The notes under the pieces were generated by a model. The model had not been told where the DNA came from. It made no database searches and was given only the letters and a program-made list of their open reading frames with translations. A stretch of DNA of 64,000 nt from Dipteris shenzhenensis (lineage: Eukaryota > Polypodiophyta > Polypodiopsida > Gleicheniales), in assembly GCA_047967505.1 (NCBI GenBank), contig CM106538.1; one strand, 5' to 3'. Within the stretch, counting starts at the first letter, position 1, and each line of letters begins with the position of its first letter. Positions 1 through 10,474 of this stretch are shown here, in pieces. The position numbers were made by a program, and so were the translations under genes.

Positions 1-370
1 CGGGAGCTTTGCTGACAGGATGAATGGGCTGCGGACAGGGACTTGCTGCGCTCTCCTTCTCGACTACGAAGTTGGGCTCATCACATTCCACAGGCACGTC
101 TACAACATCTTCGATGCCGCTAAAAAACATGCCGTTTCCTGGGAGGCTAGACAAGCGAGAAGTGGTGGGACTCGAAGGGAAGGAGGCAAGGTTGAGAGCG
201 ACAAGGTCGTGAAGAGCCTCTAGAAGGCAAGCAGATGCAGATGGGTGGTTGAATTTGGCTCTCCTGATGTGTTCCGGCGAAGGAGCACGGACTCCAAGGG
301 ATTGCAGGAGGGCACACAGATACTCGACGCTACTTTTGACGCTTCTGGGCGGAGTGGTGACGCTGCCCAT
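1..370 (-). CDS. TEDC1: TEDC1-like gene, second copy, 5' end only (123 codons)
   Basis: This is the 5' end of a paralogue of the complete gene at 29917-31620; the rest lies left of the window. The start codon is the complement of 368-370 and pairs with the start at 31620 at a constant offset of 31250, with no indel. The frame stays open to the window edge. Residues about 31-57 carry the block with RRAKFNHPSAS and a following Leu-rich helix that I associate with TEDC1, a partner of delta/epsilon tubulin at centrioles. A few substitutions separate the copies, for example CALLQ here against CGLLQ in the other near residue 20, so the duplication is recent. Whether the remainder is intact cannot be seen. 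Confidence 0.6.
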   Translation of the reverse strand, partial: MGSVTTPPRSVKSSVEYLCALLQSLGVRAPSPEHIRRAKFNHPSASACLLEALHDLVALNLASFPSSPTTSRLSSLPGNGMFFSGIEDVVDVPVECDEPNFVVEKESAASPCPQPIHPVSKAP

Positions 371-1479
371 GGATCCTCAATCATCAGCAGGATGCGTGCT
401 GTTGCGCTTCTGCAGATCGATTCCTCTTATGTTAACTCCTGCTCTGATCTTCCGAATCATATTCACGCTGAGCTTGAGAATACGATCTTGCCAGTAACAA
501 TCAAGCCGATCTTGGCCGTAACAATCTGCTGCTCACGAATCACAATCACAAGTCACGTTGTTTAAAATTCACGATCATCGACTCCAATGCATGCAAAAAC
601 CAGTCACGTGAGGGCATTTGATCGTTAATGAAAGGGGCACCAAAAACCTGGGTTTAATAATTTTGATTTAAAAATGGAGGCTACAAATATAGTTATAAAA
701 TGTGTTAAAACCTCTAAATTTATGAAATTCTATCTCCAATTTTAAGAGCTTGGAGGCTTTTTGAATTTTACCAAAAGAGAGGCATAGTTGGATGTTGAAT
801 CAAGCACCCAGATGTGCTGAAGGCCACCACTGCCCCCTCCATTCTCACATGCATGAAACAAACCAATGTTTGTGCCTGCACTTAGATGCATGCATTCTCG
901 CTATGCGAAAACATTTCCTAAAAGGGTCTCCCCACCGCACAGAGCATTGTGTTGCCCACTTTGGTGATGAAGAATCCAATCATAGCGTGCCCTCGAGTGT
1001 CATCTAGACCTTGACAAGTAGGAGGAGGAAGCGAGTTGCACTTCTCTTCCAAGTCTCTATGCTTCTAAGTTTTTGCCTCGTAGGTTTTTGCTCTTTTAAG
1101 TTTCTACATAGGTCTTTGTGACCAACTCTCCCCTACTAGCTCTACAAGGTTAGCAATGTAATACCAATGTTAATGCACCTCCAGCTTAGTAGCTGTGCAT
1201 GGGGTGATGCTCCGTTGCTGCTAATTGTGCTAGAGCAATGCTACTAGCGAGCATGGGGAAGCCCTCTAAACTTGATCCAATGACTAGCTCTCACTCAACA
1301 TGTTCAAGCGCAATCGTGCTCATGATCTTCTATGTCCATCAAATCCTTGTCCTTACTCTACTTGATACCTACTCGTAGAATGTAAGGACTACCAAATGAT
1401 GTGTTCGAGCACTTTGCAACTTGGATGTCCCTTGTAATGGGCACCAAGTAAATGTGCTCTATATTGCTCTTGCAAGACA
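1..1479. repeat. Duplication block A, unit 1
   Basis: This block is nearly identical to 31251-32728 at offset about 31250. It covers the TEDC1 5' coding end and about 1.1 kb of upstream flank, with scattered substitutions only. Homology stops within TGCAAGACA at 1471-1479, exactly where the CACTA family I terminus begins in unit 2 (32728). Confidence 0.9.
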
Positions 1480-1711
1480 ACACTACCTTCACATATGGTT
1501 ACCTCCGAGTGGATGTTCATGCAAGATGTCAAGGATAGATTATGTGTGGATGGATCTCAATCTCACCTCTTTGACTCAAATTGTCATGGGTCAACATTTG
1601 CTTGGGTATAACCAATCGCGAAACTATTTTTGGAGCAATTTTAGGGTTGCGACACAAAGCGCTCCTAGGTAAGATTTTGAACGAAAATTTTCTCGATGTC
1701 ATGATGCCGCA
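371..1711. other. Upstream flank of TEDC1 copy 1, no gene seen
   Basis: This is the non-coding flank upstream of the minus-strand gene. The short reading frames at 245-565 and 792-1007 have no recognisable domain and are merely conserved by the recent duplication. AT-rich sequence at 620-780 would suit a promoter, but I could not fix a TATA box. 1480-1711 is specific to unit 1: in unit 2 it is replaced by the CACTA family I fragment. Confidence 0.5.
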
Positions 1712-2400
1712 TTGGCATAATGATGAGATGCAATTTATTTATTCTGAACACCGCAGAGCTCGACACATGGTAGCTCTGCACTACATCATGAATCTCTGCA
1801 ATGCTTCGTGCAGTGCAGTCTTAGGCATGACCACCAATCGTCGAGCAAATTTTTGCAATAGCTTTGCCACCAGTCACTGGCCAAGATGCCCATGCAGATC
1901 ATGAAAATTCAAGGTTGGCTTGGAGAGACCACCGCACTAGTTCTTGGCATAATAATGAGATGCACTCTATCATTCTGAACACGCTGGCAGTGCAAACCCC
2001 CTCTCATTATGGAACCTTCTACCACAGTTTTACCATCTCTTAGTGGCCAATAACTTTGCCACTTATCATTGTCTAGTAACAAGTTATATAAAAATTAACA
2101 ACTTATACTGAGCAAAAATTGAACACAGAATCTTACATTTATAAAAACTCAGCAATTGCTAAGAGCCTTAGAGACCAAAAGATTACATCTAGCGACCATA
2201 ACCACTCAAATATAAAAGTTAACAACAGTGCATACTGAGAGTCTCAAATTGAACAAAAGAGATTACATAAATGTTAAAACTTGAGAGCCTTAGAGACCAA
2301 AAGATTACATCCAACGAGCCAAAAGATCGTTGAGAGCCTTAGAGGCCAAAAGATTACATCCAACCATTGTTGAGTGGTTATAAGCCTCGTTGAGTAAGAG
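1712..2400. repeat. Duplicated flank with short dispersed repeats
   Basis: This is the start of block B and matches 38120-38815. Between about 2155 and 2370 the phrase GAGCCTTAGAGACCAAAAGA followed by TTACATC occurs three to four times with small changes, so part of it arose by local duplication. No gene is recognisable. Confidence 0.6.
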
Positions 2401-2625
2401 GAAATTTGTACAACTTAGTATTGCCGCCAGCCCAACTTGTTGCATTAAAATTTTTTAGGGAGCCAATGGAGAAGACAATGGAGAGGCCGAAGACCATGCA
2501 CATTGCCAAGACTCAGATTATGGCCCCCCCAACAAGACCACAGTACTCTGCTGTGGAAATCTTGAGGCCTTCATTGATGTCTAGGGGGAACCCATAGAGC
2601 ACAACGATATAGAGGCCCTTTGTGA
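2400..2625 (-). pseudogene. Possible fragment of a membrane-protein exon
   Basis: On the minus strand a frame beginning at the complement of about 2625 reads as about 65 codons with a hydrophobic stretch (GLVGGAII, stop, VLAMCMVFGLSIVF). It is more GC-rich than its surroundings. An in-frame TGA lies inside the hydrophobic segment, and the same stop is present in the unit 2 copy (38811-39036), so the decay predates the duplication. I do not recognise the family. The alternative is chance hydrophobicity in repeat DNA. Confidence 0.2.
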
Positions 2626-3435
2626 CCATGGCATCTAAGGTGGTGACATGCAGATATGGGGGGAATCGATCGTGGGAGTCAAGTGTCTCCACTAGAGCAT
2701 GTGTGCTACCACCCTATGCATGTTTTTTGCTTTGGTGTGTTTGTGCATGCAAGATCGCTATGTAGACAATGTCATTTGCCATTGCCCAAATCACATGTGC
2801 ATGCCTGCTACTACAACTATCTACGACGAGAAAGTAGATGCTGTAGCACAATTTGCCATTAGGGCAAAAAACACAAAAGATAAGGAGCTTGAATTGCAAA
2901 AGCCCTGACTATGAGAAAAAGGAGCTCGAAGGGAGGAACCAGCCCCCTTCAGGAAAGGAGCAAGAAGAGCCGAGCCTACAACAAGGAAGCTCAAAGCAAG
3001 GAAAGACAAAGCGACATGAAGGGAGGGGTTGGGCCCCTAAAGGAAGAAGCCATCCCCCTTTAGGAAAGGAGCAAGGAGGACTGAGCCTACAATCTGGAAG
3101 CTCAAAAAGGTAACCTACTCAAAGCAATATGGAATAGCCCCCTGAAGGAAAGGAGTCTTTGAGATGTAATCTGAAGGAAAGGAGTCTTTGAGATGTAATC
3201 TATGTAATCTCTATGTAATATATTGAATTATTTATTTTCTCCAAATTTTACTTGGGCAAAGTATCTATTTTAGGTTAACAATTTGCAGCAATGTGATTCG
3301 TTCTAGTGTAATAGCATTGGTTGGTTGCAGCTCGGAAATTGGTTCCACACTAGGATATTAACTGCCACCAACGCGGTGGTTTGCTTCTATTATTATTATT
3401 ACAAGACAAGATGAATGGCATACAATTGGTTCGTT
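2626..3435. other. Non-coding duplicated flank with an imperfect tandem repeat
   Basis: Two roughly 120-base imperfect repeats at about 2920-3110 share GAAAGGAGCAAGAAG-like and GAGCCTACAA words. A 35-base direct repeat around GGAGTCTTTGAGATGTAATC lies at 3140-3200. The matching stretch in unit 2 is 39037-39848. The reading frame at 2853-3113 only reflects the repeat. No gene seen. Confidence 0.55.
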
Positions 3436-3524
3436 CACTACTACACACAGATCCTATTGCGACATTTAAGTACTGATGTTTAGCATGTGTGGGGTGCTAA
3501 TCATCGATATTGAAAGCGCGCCTT

Positions 3525-3660
3525 GTCAAGGGTCACTATATAGTGCCTTTAGTCAAACGTTGCTATATAGCGACCATTGCTAAAGTCACTATATAGCAAC
3601 TTTTATCAGAATTGTAAGTGTCGTTATATAGCGACACTAAGATACTTTTTTATAGTGACG
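3525..3660. repeat. Subterminal palindromes, CACTA II left end
   Basis: Degenerate copies of TCGCTATATAGCGA recur (CACTATATAGTG, TGCTATATAGCGACC, TCGTTATATAGCGAC). In Spm-type elements, subterminal repeats bind the TNPA-like protein; that role is inferred here. The unit 2 equivalent is 39948-40080. Confidence 0.75.
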
Positions 3661-3989
3661 TTTTACAGAGAGTTTTTTTTCTCATATCGACCTTAAAAGT
3701 TAGTTTTCTCTAATAGCAATTTTTTTAAAATTTTCATAGGTGTTTGATGTTTTGAGAGAATAAAAGTACGAGAGCATGTACATCAAGCCTTTGAAGCTCA
3801 TATATTTATGTCCATGTTTGAGATGAAAAAGTTCAATGAAGAGCATTTACATCAACGGTTTCATCTTGAGCCAAGTCTAACGCGCCAAACAAGTCTATCT
3901 CTAACTCTATACCAAGTTGATCTCCTATATCATCATCGTACTCTAGCATCGTACATTCACCTAAAAGTACTTGATCATCTTCTTCAATA

Positions 3990-4570
3990 AAGTGTGGTGA
4001 TTCTTGATGATCGTTGTCTTCTTCCTCAATATCGTGATCTCCATCTTCCTCTCATGCGATGTCATTATGCGCATCTTCCTCTTGGCTCATATTGTGATCT
4101 TTATCTTTTTCACTAGATTCATCTTGATCAATTGGATCCGGCATTGGTAGTGGCATCTCCATATCCACATCTCTATGTTCAAAAATTTGCTTACTTTGTG
4201 GTGCAACTTAGATCACGTACCACAATCTTAGATCTAGATGAAAAACCACCTATATTGAAGATGGGTGCCAAATGTCGTCAATTATATATATGAAATTATG
4301 CTTAAGTACATGTATCAATGGACCTTTAAAAACGAAAGCTTTGACTAATTAAATCATTAGTATGCAGCTGCTCACAGTGCTCGAGAAGAACAAAAGTATC
4401 ACTTTCATTGGTCCAAAGTTTGGTGGAGTCTATTGCAAAGAAACCGCTACTATATTTTCTCACTGTCACATGGGGACTGTTGTAAATAGTTCTAACCATT
4501 TTACATCAAGAATGAAAATACTAAATTGTATGAAATCAACTTCATAGATTTCATGTATGGTTCCACAATA
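3990..4570 (-). pseudogene. tnp2 C-terminal part (DUF4216-like), unit 1, disrupted
   Basis: This matches the DUF4216-like segment and acidic tail seen more cleanly at 40166-40746. The unit 1 copy differs in carrying about 190 bases (4172-4361) absent from unit 2, where the reading is continuous (EQLHTVNMEMPLP), and in small indels near 4480-4560. No canonical GT-AG boundary fits the 190-base segment, so it looks like an insertion rather than a retained intron. The domain lies C-terminal to the catalytic region in plant CACTA transposases. Confidence 0.6.
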
Positions 4571-4603
4571 ATCCAACTGTGAGGATTGATAATTGATTTG
4601 TAA

Positions 4604-5720
4604 CTAACCCCAATAAGGAAGCTTGTGAAAGATCGATAGCCTCTTCATACCAAGAGGAGTTTCCTCTCCATTTGCCCTCCAAGCCTGAATCCAGTCACTT
4701 GCCTTCAAATATGATGGTGGTGGATCAAGCTGACCTCCACGCGTGAGATGGTCCAGCAGAAGGTATCGAGCATGACCTTCGTAAACATTTTTCCTCATAT
4801 GTTTGGAGTATCGTGCAAATAATTTTAAACCCGGTCCACAAACAGGACAAGCATGGTACCCACTTGTAACAAGTCCTGCACACGTGCATGAATGTGTTAG
4901 TATAAGAGATGCGTGCGAAAGAGAGTCATAAAAGCATAATCCTATATTATACATGTAGAGACACAACCACGTACCTGCGCAGTCTCCATATCCTGGGTAG
5001 TGATGCATGGTCCACATCAAGATACCCCTGACCAAAATATCATTGGTATGTTTAGGAGCTCTGGAAATATCAAAGACCCACACTCCTCTCCATAATATCT
5101 GTAACTCCTCTATCAAAGGTGCCATGTACACATCCATATTTTTTGCCTTGTACTTCCCTGGCACAAGTAGTGCAAGCATGAGGTGTCCCTTTTTTATTGT
5201 TAGCCATGGTGGGATATTGTAATTCACCACAACTATGGGCCATGTCAACCAAGATGTCGAGCATAACCTGAAAGGATTCATGTCATCCATGGCAAGTCCA
5301 AAATGTAAGTTGCGTGGCTCCCTTGCAAAGTTTGACCACTGATTGTCTATGTGCTTCCAAGGTGCACAATCTGCAGGAAACCTCAATGTGTCATCAGTGG
5401 ACTGATGAGATGCATGCCATGTCATCAACTCCGCTATGGATTTGCATCGAAACATGTGCTATATTCTTGCAATGATGGGAAAGTGTCTCAAGACCTTTAT
5501 TAGTATCTGCTCACCCTACAAGTCATCTTTATATTGTTGTTCCCCACATTTAAGACAACTAGCCAAATCTCCATGCTCACCATGAAAGAGAATACAGTCA
5601 TTACGGCAAGCATGGATGGTATCATAATCCACACCCACCGTTGTTAGCATCTTCTTCGCTTCATCTCTAATGCGGGCATGGTATTTGGTGCAGGCAACAT
5701 CTTCTGGAGCAACCTATCTC
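4604..5720 (-). pseudogene. CACTA tnp2 transposase core, unit 1
   Basis: This is the leftward transposase of CACTA family II. From the right it reads a Cys-rich segment (HACRNDCILFHG, then CLKCGE) and HFPIIARI. A TAG at 5459-5461 follows. Next comes HMFRCKSIAELMTWHAS and the catalytic-region block LHFGLAMDDMNPF, VVVNYNIPPW, KKGHLMLALLVPG and IEELQILWRGV. After PGYGDCAG there is a 99-base GT-AG intron (4876-4974). The last exon contains CPVCGP and ends at HKLPYWG, where a large internal deletion fuses it to the DUF4216 segment. Trp codons that are stops in unit 2 are intact here. This is a clear match to the plant Transposase family tnp2; it is non-functional. Confidence 0.85.
4876..4974 (-). 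other. 99-base GT-AG intron of tnp2 (unit 1)
   Basis: On the minus strand the intron opens GTACGTGG and closes TGTGCAG, splitting a Gly codon between GYGDCA and LVTSGYHACPVCGP. The unrelated family I transposase has an intron of the same length at the same codon (37041-37139). Confidence 0.8.
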
Positions 5721-5899
5721 AATTCAAGCATACATAGGCTTTGAATAATGATGATTTGGTACACTAATCCTATAGCCTGGAATCCCCAAAAGATATAAAG
5801 CAAGCATAGAATCTTACCTGACATTGAGCAAACTTTTACAGACTCTTGCATTCTTTGAATTAGAGTGACAAAAGTTTGTATTTGTTTGCTCAATAGTAA

Positions 5900-6600
5900 G
5901 CTATTGAAGCTTCATGTGGGAGGAAAGAGAGGGGAAAAGAGAGGAGAAAAAGGACAAAAGATAGGAGATAAGACAAAAAAAGAGAGGAGAAAAAGCTCTT
6001 CAAGCTTCACATGGGAGGAAAGAGAGGAGGAAATAGAGAGGAAAAGAGATGAGAAAAAGGACAAAAGAGAGGAGATAAGGCAGGAAAACAGAGGATATAA
6101 GAGAGGAAAAGAGAGGAGAAAAAAGAGATAAGAAAGGACATAAGAGAGAAAAAGAGAGGAGAAAAAGGAGAAAAGAGAGGATATAAGAGAGAAAAAGAGA
6201 GGGAATAAGAGTGAAAAAGAGAGAAAGTGAAAAAAGAAAAAGTGAAGCTTCACGTGGGAGGAAAGAGAGGGGAAAGTAGAGGAGAAAAAGGACAAAAGAG
6301 AGGAGATAAGACATAAAAAGAGAGGAGAAAAAGTTGTTGAAACTTCATGTGGGAGGAAAGAGAGAGGAAAACAGATGAGAAAAAGGACAAAAGAGAGGAG
6401 ATAAGAAGAAAACAGAGGAGATAAGAGAGGAAAAGAGAGGAGAAAAAAGAGATAAGAGAGAAGATAAGAGAGAAAAAGAGAGGAGAAAAAGGGAAAAGAG
6501 AGGAGATAAGAGAGAAAAATAGAGGAAATAAGAGAGAAAAAGAGAGAAAGTGAAAAGAGAAAAAGTGGGGATAAAAGAGAGAAAAAGTGAGAATACAAAG
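5900..6600. repeat. Purine-rich simple-sequence tract inside the tnp2 gene
   Basis: About 700 bases consist almost only of A and G on the plus strand. They are built from AGAGAGGAGAAAAAGGACAA-like words and are broken every 170-180 bases by a GAAGCTTCACGTGGGAGGAA-type phrase. The tract lies between tnp2 exons and so is probably intronic. The long frames in it are composition artefacts. Unit 2 has the matching tract at 42080-42780. Confidence 0.8.
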
Positions 6601-7210
6601 GCTTCGAGTAATGATGATTCTCAAGCATACATGATGATTCTCAAAACAAATAATATCCAAATAATGAGTCATTAATGTAGGAGCTAACCTCATTAAGGTC
6701 GAGACACTTGTATCCGACCACCCATACTTTCCAATATTAACCACGAACTCAAATAGCTTTGACTTACCGATAATCCATCAACACGTGCAACACCAACGGT
6801 GGGTACTGCTTCGGGCTCCTCCCCATACATTCACAAGTGGCGCATGATAATACGACGTTGATGTTGTACTTCTTGCTTGCAATGAGTGCAATGACAATAC
6901 AACCTCTCTGTAAGCCACTTTGTGCTCTCGGGCATTGGCGCATCATCTGACGATCGTCCCTTCCATCTGCACACTTCTAAAATCACAACATAAGTTGTAA
7001 GGAAATCTATTAACAGTAATAAAATAGCCACATATGAGCTTCTTTTTTAGCTTTTAACAATAAGTGCCCTAAAATGTCACCATATACTGACCTTTTGCTC
7101 TATTCCATCGCTATATAGCAATGCTTTTAAATATAAGCGTCGCTATATAGCAATTGACAAGCGTCGCAATATAGCGACTGACCAATGTCACTATATAGCG
7201 ACGCTATGGG
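6600..7210 (-). pseudogene. First tandem copy of tnp2 5' end plus palindromes
   Basis: The CACTA II 5' end occurs twice in tandem (this copy and 7220-8525). This copy has the first coding exon, complementary to 6760-6975 (CTHCKQEVQHQRR-like), and a palindrome cluster at 7075-7205. About 320 bases, including exon 2, are deleted near 6733 relative to unit 2 (42790-43200). Confidence 0.65.
7075..7205. repeat. Palindrome cluster, inner copy
   Basis: Four or more copies related to GTCGCTATATAGCGAC lie between the two tandem tnp2 5' ends. They match the cluster at 8385-8525 and, in unit 2, 43565-43705. Confidence 0.75.
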
Positions 7211-7333
7211 CTTAAACCAGAGGAGATAAGAGAGGAAAAGAGAGGAGAAAAAAGAGATAAGAGAGGAGATAAGAGAGAAAAAGAGAGGAACTAAGAGAGA
7301 AAAAGAGAAAAAGTGGGGATAAAAGAGAGAAAA

Positions 7334-8345
7334 AGTGAGGATACAAAGGCTTCGAATAATGATGATTCTCAAGCATACATGATGATTCTTAAAACAAACA
7401 ATATCCAAATAATGAGTCAAATTAATGCAGGAGCTAACCTCATTAAGGCCGAGACACTTATATCTGACCACCCATAATTTGCTTGCAGATTCAAGATTGA
7501 GAGACAAGCATGTAGTTTAGACATCCTAGCACCCTCATACAACTGTGTTGATTGCAACTCTTGCATTTTGACCTCAGACTCTAACATCACATGTACTTTG
7601 GATGTAGTGCCCCAAAAAATAGAATCCATCATGTCGACCATACCCTCATCATCGTCCGGGCTCGGGGGGGTCACTTATCATATGTAACCCTATCACGTGA
7701 GTTCAACAGAAGGATATTTTTTATTCCTAAAATTTACAGAAATAAATATACATAAGGGACTATTTAAAATAGTTTTGAAAAAAATTTACAGATTTGTATA
7801 GAAAAGGGGTACATTTTATTAATGAAAAAATTTACAGATAAGGGATTTTAAATATAGGCCTTGAACGCACGTGATATAGAGGGTTTATACATAGTGACCC
7901 CCCCCGAGCGTCCGGGAGGCTATAGTTTTGCTCTAAGTGTGAAGGTATATGCGCACCCTTGTCAGCCTCCTCATCCTGTTTTAAGATTTCGTGTAATTAT
8001 AAGATCTTGTCTGAAGGTTTCGTATCATAATGGTATCCAATATTAACCATGAACTCAAATAGCTTTGACTTACTGATAATCCATCAACACGTGCAACACC
8101 AACGGTGGGTATTGGTTCAGGCTCCTTCCCATACATTCGCAAGTGGCGCATGATAATACGACATTGATGTCGTACTTCTCGCTTGCAATGAGTGCAATGA
8201 CGATACAACCTCTTTGTAAGCCACTCTGTGCTCCCGGGTATTGGCGCATCATTTGACGAGCTTCCACTCGTCCCTTCCATCTGCACACTTCTAAAATCAC
8301 AACATAAGTTGCAAGGAAATCTATTAATAGTAATAAAATAGCCAC
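7334..8345 (-). pseudogene. Second tandem copy of tnp2 exons 1 and 2
   Basis: Exon 1 (complement of about 8285-8040) has a Cys/His motif, WLTKRLYRHCTHCKREVRHQ, then IIMRHLRMYG. Exon 2 (complement of 7660-7430) has LYEGARMSKLHACLSILNLQ followed by YGWSD. The same order occurs in family I (FEGCTLSVLRASLELLNLQ, YGWSN). This is the N-terminal part of the tnp2 transposase whose core lies at 4604-5720. A MITE (7661-7908) interrupts the acidic stretch beside exon 2. Confidence 0.7.
7661..7908. mobile_element. 248-bp hAT-type MITE with 8-bp target duplication
   Basis: The element begins CTCGGGGGGGTCACT and ends with its inverse, AGTGACCCCCCCCGAG (one extra C). It is flanked on both sides by CGTCCGGG (7653-7660 and 7909-7916). 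The inside is AT-rich and has no coding. An 8-base target duplication with short terminal inverted repeats fits the hAT superfamily. The paralogous sites in unit 2 (near 43093 and 44205) are empty. A related but left-truncated copy is at 53615-53831. Confidence 0.88.
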
Positions 8346-8384
8346 CTATGAGCTTCTTTTTTAGCTTTTAACAATAAGTGCCTT

Positions 8385-8525
8385 GTAATGTCGCTATATA
8401 GTGACCTTTTGCTCTGTTCCATCGCTATATAGCAATGCTTTTAAATATAAGCGTTGCTACATAGCGACTGACAAGTGTCGCAATATAGCGACTGACCAGT
8501 GTCACTATATAGTGACGCTATGGGC
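8385..8525. promoter_or_regulatory. Central palindrome cluster, inferred bidirectional promoter of CACTA II
   Basis: Degenerate copies of TCGCTATATAGCGA, the motif of the element ends, sit between the leftward tnp2 start (about 8290) and the rightward leader (from about 8560). The position suggests that the protein binding the ends also binds the shared promoter. That function is inference. Confidence 0.55.
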
Positions 8526-8559
8526 TTAAACCCGAAACCCCACGACGTAGCGCTTTCTT

Positions 8560-10370
8560 TAGCATCTCTATTGTGAGAAAAGCAATCTCTCCACCCACCT
8601 TATATCCGACGACCTCGCTTTCCTCCTCTCTATTCTCCACTCCTCACCACTACTCAACTTCTCTCCTAATGCTTGTGCTCCCTCTCCACCCTTCTCCCTC
8701 TTTGCTTGTGTGAAAAGAAGTTTTTTAAGAAGGTGAGTCTCTTTAAGTAATGTAGGTTCATTTTTTGTGAGATTTCATTTTGTGAGTGTTGAAGCATGTT
8801 TCTCCTTGTATTGCTAAGGCTATGTGCTAGCTTTCATGCTTGATTTCAAGGGTTGAAGACAAAAAACGAGATTTTGTGAAAGAAAGAAGACTCACCTCTT
8901 CTAGTCTTTTTGGTATTTCTCTTCCTCCTCTTTCTTTTTATTTATAGGCTTATGATTTTTTCTTGTTTGTAGGCTTATGCTTGTCTCCTCAATCCAATCC
9001 CTTTGAGAAGTTGCTTCTTTAAACTCCTTCTTCCTCTAACTAGTTATTTGAAAAATGGTATGTTCTCTTTTGTAGGGCCAGTCCACAAAACACCGAGCGG
9101 GACTAAGAAAGTGCTTCTTCTTTTTTCCTTTTGTTATTTGCATTGGCCTATAGCTAGTGCCTTAAGCGCTAGCTGCAGTGATGGGTGTAGGGACCCTCTC
9201 TTCCCCTCTCTTCCTCTATTTCCTCTTCTTTTCCTCTCTTTTCCCCCTCTCTTCCCCTATTTCCTCTTCTTTTTCTCTCTTCCTCTCTTCCTTCTCTTCC
9301 TTTTTCCTCTTCTTTATCCCCTCTTTCAATCTCTTTTTCCCCTCTTCCTCCTTTCCTTCTCTTCTTTTTTCACTCTTTCAATGGCCTACCCCCCTCTTCC
9401 TTCTTTTCTGTTTATGCTCTTTTTCCTTCTACTTTTTTCCCTCTTTCGTCCCCTCTTTCAATCTCTTTTCCTCTCTCTTTCCTCCTCTCTTTCCCCTCTC
9501 TCAATGTCTTTTCATAAGCATATGTATTTGCCTATGCTTAAGCTTTCTCTCTTTTTCTTTTATGCTCATATGCTCATGCATAAGAATAAGCATATCCTTT
9601 CCTTCCTTTTCTCTTATGCTTCTGCTCTTTTTCCCTCTTCCTTCTCTTATGCTTATGCTTATGCATGAGCATGTCTCATTTTCCTCTTTTTCTCTCTCTT
9701 TCTCCCCCTCTTCCCTCTCTTTCGATCTCTTTTCATAAGCATATGTATTTGCCTATGCTTAATCTTTCTCTATTTTTCTTTTATGCTCATATGCTCATGC
9801 ATAAGAATAAGCATATCCTTTCTCTCTTCTTTCTCTTATGCTTATGCTCTTTTTCCCTCTTCTTTCTCTTATGCTTATGCTTATGCAAGAGCATGTTTCA
9901 TTTTCCTCTTTTCCTCTCTCTTTCTCCCCCTCTTCCCCCTCTTTCGATCTCTTTTCATAAGCATATGTATTTGCCTATGCTTAATCTTTCTCTCTTTTTC
10001 TTTTATGCTCATATGCTTATGCATAAGAATAAGCATATGCTTTCTCTCTTCTTTCTCTTATGCTTATGCTCTTTTTCCCTCTTCTTTCTCTTATGCTTAT
10101 GCTTATGCATGAGCATATGTCTCCTTCTCTTCTTTTCCTCTCTCCTTCTCTTTCTCCTTCTCCTTCCCTTCTCTTCTTTTTTCCTTACTCTTTCTCTTCT
10201 TTTCATAAGCATATGCCTATGCCTATGCATATCCTTCTCCTTTCTTTCTCTTATTTTTCTCTTCTTTTCATAAGCATATGCCTATGCATGTCCTTCTTCT
10301 TCTCCTTCTCTTTCTCCTTCTCCTTCTCTCTTCTTTCTCTTCTTTTTTCCTCTCTTCTTAAATTGGATAC
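8560..10370 (+). repeat. Pyrimidine-rich leader with 221-bp tandem repeats
   Basis: C/T-rich sequence is followed by tandem units starting near 9511, 9732 and 9954 (221 and 222 apart). Each contains TTCATAAGCATATG, CCTATGCTTAA and TTATGCTTATGC. In unit 2 the same leader (44850-46880) runs into a coding exon, so this is probably the 5' untranslated or intronic part of the second CACTA gene. The long frames here are low-complexity artefacts. Confidence 0.7.
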
Positions 10371-10474
10371 CAATTAAACAATACAAATTTAAAACAATTA
10401 AATACCAGTTAATCTTAAAACAATGAGCGTCCATTTAAATGCCATTTAAACAATTTAATCTAAACAATAGAAAT

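Larger units (their letters stand above)
3436..10370 (-). mobile_element. CACTA family II element, unit 1 copy, truncated
   Basis: The left terminus starts CACTACTACACACAG at 3436, followed by palindrome-rich subterminal DNA. The tnp2 transposase runs leftwards from about 8290 to 3990. The central palindrome cluster (8385-8525) and a pyrimidine-rich leader for the rightward second gene (8880-10370) follow. The element is cut at about 10370, where unrelated AT-rich DNA begins, so the second gene and right terminus are missing. The unit 2 copy (39849-47214) keeps the first exon of that gene. The transposase is internally deleted and carries stops, so the element is not autonomous. Confidence 0.75.

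Noticed and set aside
792-1007. 71-codon Cys/His-rich frame conserved at 32042-32257
   Set aside because: The conservation reflects the recent duplication. Cys and His spacing fits no finger, and there is no other support.
2853-3113. Lys/Glu/Gly-rich 86-codon frame
   Set aside because: It spans an imperfect 120-base tandem repeat, and the unit 2 copy has a stop and an indel in it.
5912-6744. Long minus-strand frames rich in Phe, Leu and Ser
   Set aside because: They are translations of a purine-only repeat; frames stay open because of composition, and no domain is present.
9003-10377. Plus-strand frames of 105-221 codons (also 45346-46932)
   Set aside because: Pyrimidine and ATGCTT repeats give hydrophobic low-complexity peptides. 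Copies differ by indels that do not keep frame.
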